64,000 bases of DNA, taken from NCBI GenBank assembly GCA_934045905.1, contig CAKOGZ010000083.1:248001-312000 (forward strand). The letters are read 5' to 3'. This document shows positions 61,354 to 64,000 of this stretch, piece after piece (position 1 is the stretch's first letter; every line of letters begins with the position of its first letter). The translations under genes were made by a program, and so were the position numbers. Source of the stretch: Leuctra nigra. Its lineage: Eukaryota; Arthropoda; Insecta; Plecoptera; Leuctridae. The notes under the pieces are model-generated. The model worked only from the letters and a program-made list of their open reading frames with translations, was not told where the DNA came from and searched no databases.

Positions 61354-62564
61354 TTCTCGGCATAACGTTGTGTAGGCATCAAGAAAATTCGATAAAAACA
61401 GGGGGGAGCCACTTTAGAAGTAGCTCATATTGAAAAATTTTTGTTTGTTTCCTACTTTGTGACGAATCTATTATTCTTAGAGAGCTGAAAATGATACACC
61501 ATATAGATGATGGAGAGAGGCTTAAAAAGTGCAGAAACACTTTTGTCTGTCAAACGCTCCGATACGCCGCATTTCTTAGTTTATGTCCTTCAGAAGCATA
61601 AGGGCACAATCCCAATTGGTTTTCATCAATTTTTTGTCACTGTAGGTTAAAGCTTGTTAAGGGTCAGCTATGCTCGCTTCGCTCGCTTCGCTGACCTTCC
61701 CTAACCTAACTTTATTATAAAATTATCTGACCGGGCAACGTCGGGCGACTCCAGGAGGCAGAGGGGAGATTTTTTTTTTACATGTTAATGTTAAGCCTAT
61801 TATTTTCGAAAAGTGTTTTATTTCATTTCTCGGCAAAACGTTGTGTAGGCTTCAAGAAAATTCAATAAAAATAGGGGGGTGCCACTTTAGAAGTAGCTCA
61901 TATTGATATTTTTTTATTTGTTTCCTACTTTGTGACGAATCTATTTCTCTAAGAGAGTTGACAACGTTACCCTATATAGTAGATGGTGAGAGGCTTAAAA
62001 AGTGCAGAAACACTTTTTTATGTCAGACTCTCCGATTCGCCGGAATTAACTGTTCATGTTATTCAGAAGCTGATGGGTCCACTCCCGATAGATTTTCATC
62101 CATTTTTTTGTCAATGTATATTGACCAACAATGTAGGTTAGCCTACAAAGGTAACAATGTAACAATTAACAATGTTCCTTAGATTTTCATCATTTCCTAG
62201 GTTTTCATCCATTTTTTTGTCAATGTATATTGACCAACAATGTAGGTTAGCCTACAAAGGTAACAATGTAACAATTAACAATGTTCCTTAGATTTTCCTC
62301 ATTTCCTAGGTTTTCATCCATTTTTTAGTCAATGGAGGTTAAAGCTTGTGATGAGTCAGCTACGCTTGCTTCGCTAACCTGTATTAACCTAACTTTATTA
62401 TATAATAATCTGACAGGGCAGCGTCGGGCGACTCCAAGGGGGCAGAGTGGGGTTCTTTTTTATAATTTTATTTTTAAGCCTATTTTTTTTCGAAAAGTGT
62501 ATTATTTCATTTCTCGGCATAACAAATAAAAGAAAGAAGAAGATAATATACCAGGAACCAACTA

Positions 62565-62740
62565 GTAAGTCACAAATATTTTGAACAGAAACACTGGTAT
62601 TGTCAAATATAAAATAAAAAGAGTCTGCAATATTTCGTCGATGCGTTCGATCGACTTTGTCAAGCAAGACTGACGAGTTCCGTTACCACTGCTGCCTTCT
62701 CTGCCGTCAGCCCCCCACCATGAGACCCGATGACTCACGC
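62565..62740. repeat. Left inverted arm, insert copy 4
   Basis: 176 bp, reverse complement of 63165-63340 with no mismatch seen by eye. Confidence 0.86.
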
Positions 62741-62778
62741 GAGAAGCCGACATACCATGACCATATATGGCCTGCCGT

Positions 62779-63171
62779 CTACCCAACCGATTTTCGCACC
62801 GAATTGAATTTAGACTTCACCACTGGACGAAGCATAGCCACCCATACGTCATCAAAATGACACGATGACTGACTAATAACTTCGTCCACACATGTAATGA
62901 ATGCTGACTCAATAAATTTTCTTTTCTTACCGTTACTTTCCTTATATATTTCTATAGCAGAATCCCAATCAAAAGTATGCATGTTAGTCCACGCATGTTC
63001 AGCTACTAAATATGTAGAAATTTTATTATTTTTAACGTTATCTCGATGTTCTTTAATATGTATGTCAAGTGGCCTCCCTGTTTCACCTATATACACTTCC
63101 TGACACTGACATGGGAGCGCATAAACAATTTCCTTGGAATTCTGCTGAAGATCAAGATCAACCGGCGTGAG
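62779..63171 (-). pseudogene. GIY-YIG endonuclease remnant, copy 4, catalytic Arg lost
   Basis: 130 open codons. The zinc-type Cys pair (21, 23) and H59/H65 are kept, but R38 is His (DIHIKEH), which in GIY-YIG nucleases would remove the catalytic Arg. Residue 49 is Asn instead of His and residue 81 is Gly instead of Ala. It has no start codon and no reverse transcriptase. Confidence 0.8.
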
Positions 63172-63340
63172 TCATCGGGTCTCATGGTGGGGGGCTGACG
63201 GCAGAGAAGGCAGCAGTGGTAACGGAACTCGTCAGTCTTGCTTGACAAAGTCGATCGAACGCATCGACGAAATATTGCAGACTCTTTTTATTTTATATTT
63301 GACAATACCAGTGTTTCTGTTCAAAATATTTGTGACTTAC
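63165..63340. repeat. Right inverted arm, insert copy 4
   Basis: Inverted partner of 62565-62740. It has the CTTTTT form also found in copies 1 and 2, so the mismatch in copy 3 is private to copy 3. Confidence 0.86.
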
Positions 63341-63943
63341 TTCTCGGCATAACGTTGTGTAGGCATCAAGAAAATTCGATAAAAACAGGGGGGAGCCACT
63401 TTAGAAGTAGCTCATATTGAAAATTTTTTGTTTGTTTCCTACTTTGTGACGAATCTATTATTCTTAGAGAGCTAAAAATGATACACCATATAGATGATGG
63501 AGAGAGGCTTAAAAAGTGCAGAAACACTTTTGTCTGTCAAACGCTCCGATACGCCGCATTTCTTAGTTTATGTCCTTAAGAAGCAGAAGGGCACAATCCC
63601 AATTGGTTTTCATCAATTTTTTGTCACTGTAGGTTAAAGCTTGTTAAGGGTCAGCTACGCTCGCTTCGCTCGCTTCGCTGACCTACCCTAACCTAACTTT
63701 ATTATAAAATTATCTGACCGGGCAACGTCGGGCGACTCCAGGAGGCAGAGGGGAGATTTTTTTTTACATGTTAATGTTAAGCCTATTATTTTCGAAAAGT
63801 GTTTTATTTCATTTCTCGGCATAACGTTGTGTAGGCTTCAAGAAAATTCGATAAAAATAGGGGGGTGCCACTTTAGAAGTAGCTCATATTGATATTTTTT
63901 TATTTGTTTCCTACTTTGTGACGAATCTATTACTCTAAGAGAG

Positions 63944-64000
63944 TTGACAACGTTACCCTATATAGTAGATGGTGAGAGGCTTAAAAAGTGCAGAATCACT
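63944..64000 (+). repeat. Partial A monomer at the window end
   Basis: A new A head begins at 63944 and runs off the window; no insert or gene is seen. Confidence 0.85.

Larger units (their letters stand above)
59971..61957 (+). repeat. 1,987-bp tandem unit, first copy, with retroelement insert 3
   Basis: It consists of an A+ unit (head 59971) split by the insert at 60537-61353, followed by a B unit (head 61485). Expected size is one dimer plus one 109-bp block plus the insert with its duplicated 13 bp, about 1,985 bp, close to the 1,987 bp seen. Confidence 0.9.
62524..63340 (-). mobile_element. Truncated Penelope-like element insertion, copy 4
   Basis: 817 bp with target duplications at 62511-62523 and 63341-63353, tail 62524-62564, arms 62565-62740 and 63165-63340. 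It arose with the 1,987-bp tandem duplication. About eight base differences from copy 3 were seen inside the insert. Confidence 0.82.
61958..63943 (+). repeat. 1,987-bp tandem unit, second copy, with retroelement insert 4
   Basis: A+ head 61958, insert 62524-63340, B head 63472. Registers with the previous unit at a shift of 1,987 bp. Shared changes include GAGCCACTTTAG after the insert and CTGACC instead of CTAACC in the B unit (near 61691 and 63678). Confidence 0.9.
1..64000 (+). repeat. Two-monomer (A/B) satellite DNA array filling the window
   Basis: The whole window is head-to-tail copies of two related monomers. Each unit can be recognised by its head: A units start GAGAGTTGACAACG and B units start GAGAGCTGAAAATG. 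Heads recur at about 575 bp after an A and about 471 bp after a B, and about 112 heads are visible, all on the plus strand. A and B share the AAGTGCAGAAACACTTTT segment, a GGTTAAAGCTTGT segment holding a HindIII site, a GCTCGCTTCGCTAACCT segment, a GC-rich GTCGGGCGACTCCA segment and the CTCGGCATAACGTTGTG segment, so they derive from one ancestral unit. Unequal exchange is the usual cause of such arrays. Short open frames recur in every monomer, but they are products of the repetition. The only non-satellite sequence is four copies of one 817-bp insert. Host and chromosomal position are inferred, not seen. Confidence 0.97.

Noticed and set aside
1..64000. CRISPR array
   Set aside because: Repeats are hundreds of bases long with no short unique spacers; the structure is a satellite.
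1..64000. tRNA, rRNA or other RNA genes
   Set aside because: No cloverleaf, rRNA core or snRNA-like sequence was recognised in either monomer or in the insert.
1..64000. Assembly artefact as the explanation for near-identical blocks
   Set aside because: Copies carry private single-base changes and small indels, and junctions are clean within shared words, which fits real duplications. Read depth would be needed to exclude local errors.

Overview
The window is one unbroken tandem satellite array from a eukaryotic nuclear genome, with no intact gene. The best clue to the host is an endonuclease fragment of Penelope-like retroelement type, found in four copies. Penelope-like elements are common in animals, and together with AACCT pentamers (the arthropod telomeric motif) in the satellite this makes an invertebrate, possibly an arthropod, the most plausible source. 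That assignment is inference. The setting is probably pericentromeric, centromeric or subtelomeric heterochromatin.

Two related monomers make up the array. Monomer A is about 575 bp and monomer B about 471 bp. They share most sequence blocks, and A carries one extra 109-bp block. An A+ variant (about 683 bp) carries that block twice in tandem. A third class (about 470 bp, A/B) begins as A and continues as B. Counting unit heads by eye gives about 112 units, all in the same orientation. The commonest period is the A-B dimer of about 1,046 bp.

Layout: 1-7,731 and 7,732 to about 14,920 are two near-identical copies of a 7,731-bp superrepeat, rich in A-A-B order. From 14.9 to 23.2 kb is a mosaic of partial recopies of the same material (shifts of 7,162/7,163 bp and 8,209 bp). 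From 23.17 to 31.76 kb are two tandem copies of a 4,293-bp block. From 33.06 to 45.48 kb there are nested duplications of 2,189 bp and 5,217 bp. From 45.7 to 58.8 kb the array is mainly a regular A-B dimer, including a 5,229-bp (five-dimer) duplication. From 59.97 kb to the end is a tandem pair of 1,987-bp units.

Four A+ units (near 38.0, 43.2, 60.5 and 62.5 kb) are interrupted at the same base by an 817-bp insert. Each insert has a 13-bp target-site duplication, a 41-bp purine-rich outer tail, two 176-bp inverted arms, and between them a remnant of a GIY-YIG endonuclease on the minus strand. This looks like a 5'-truncated Penelope-like element that inserted once and was then multiplied with its satellite unit. 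There is no operon, RNA gene or functional coding region; what there is to explain is repeat evolution: unequal exchange, block copy-number change, chimeric monomers and spread of a captured retroelement.
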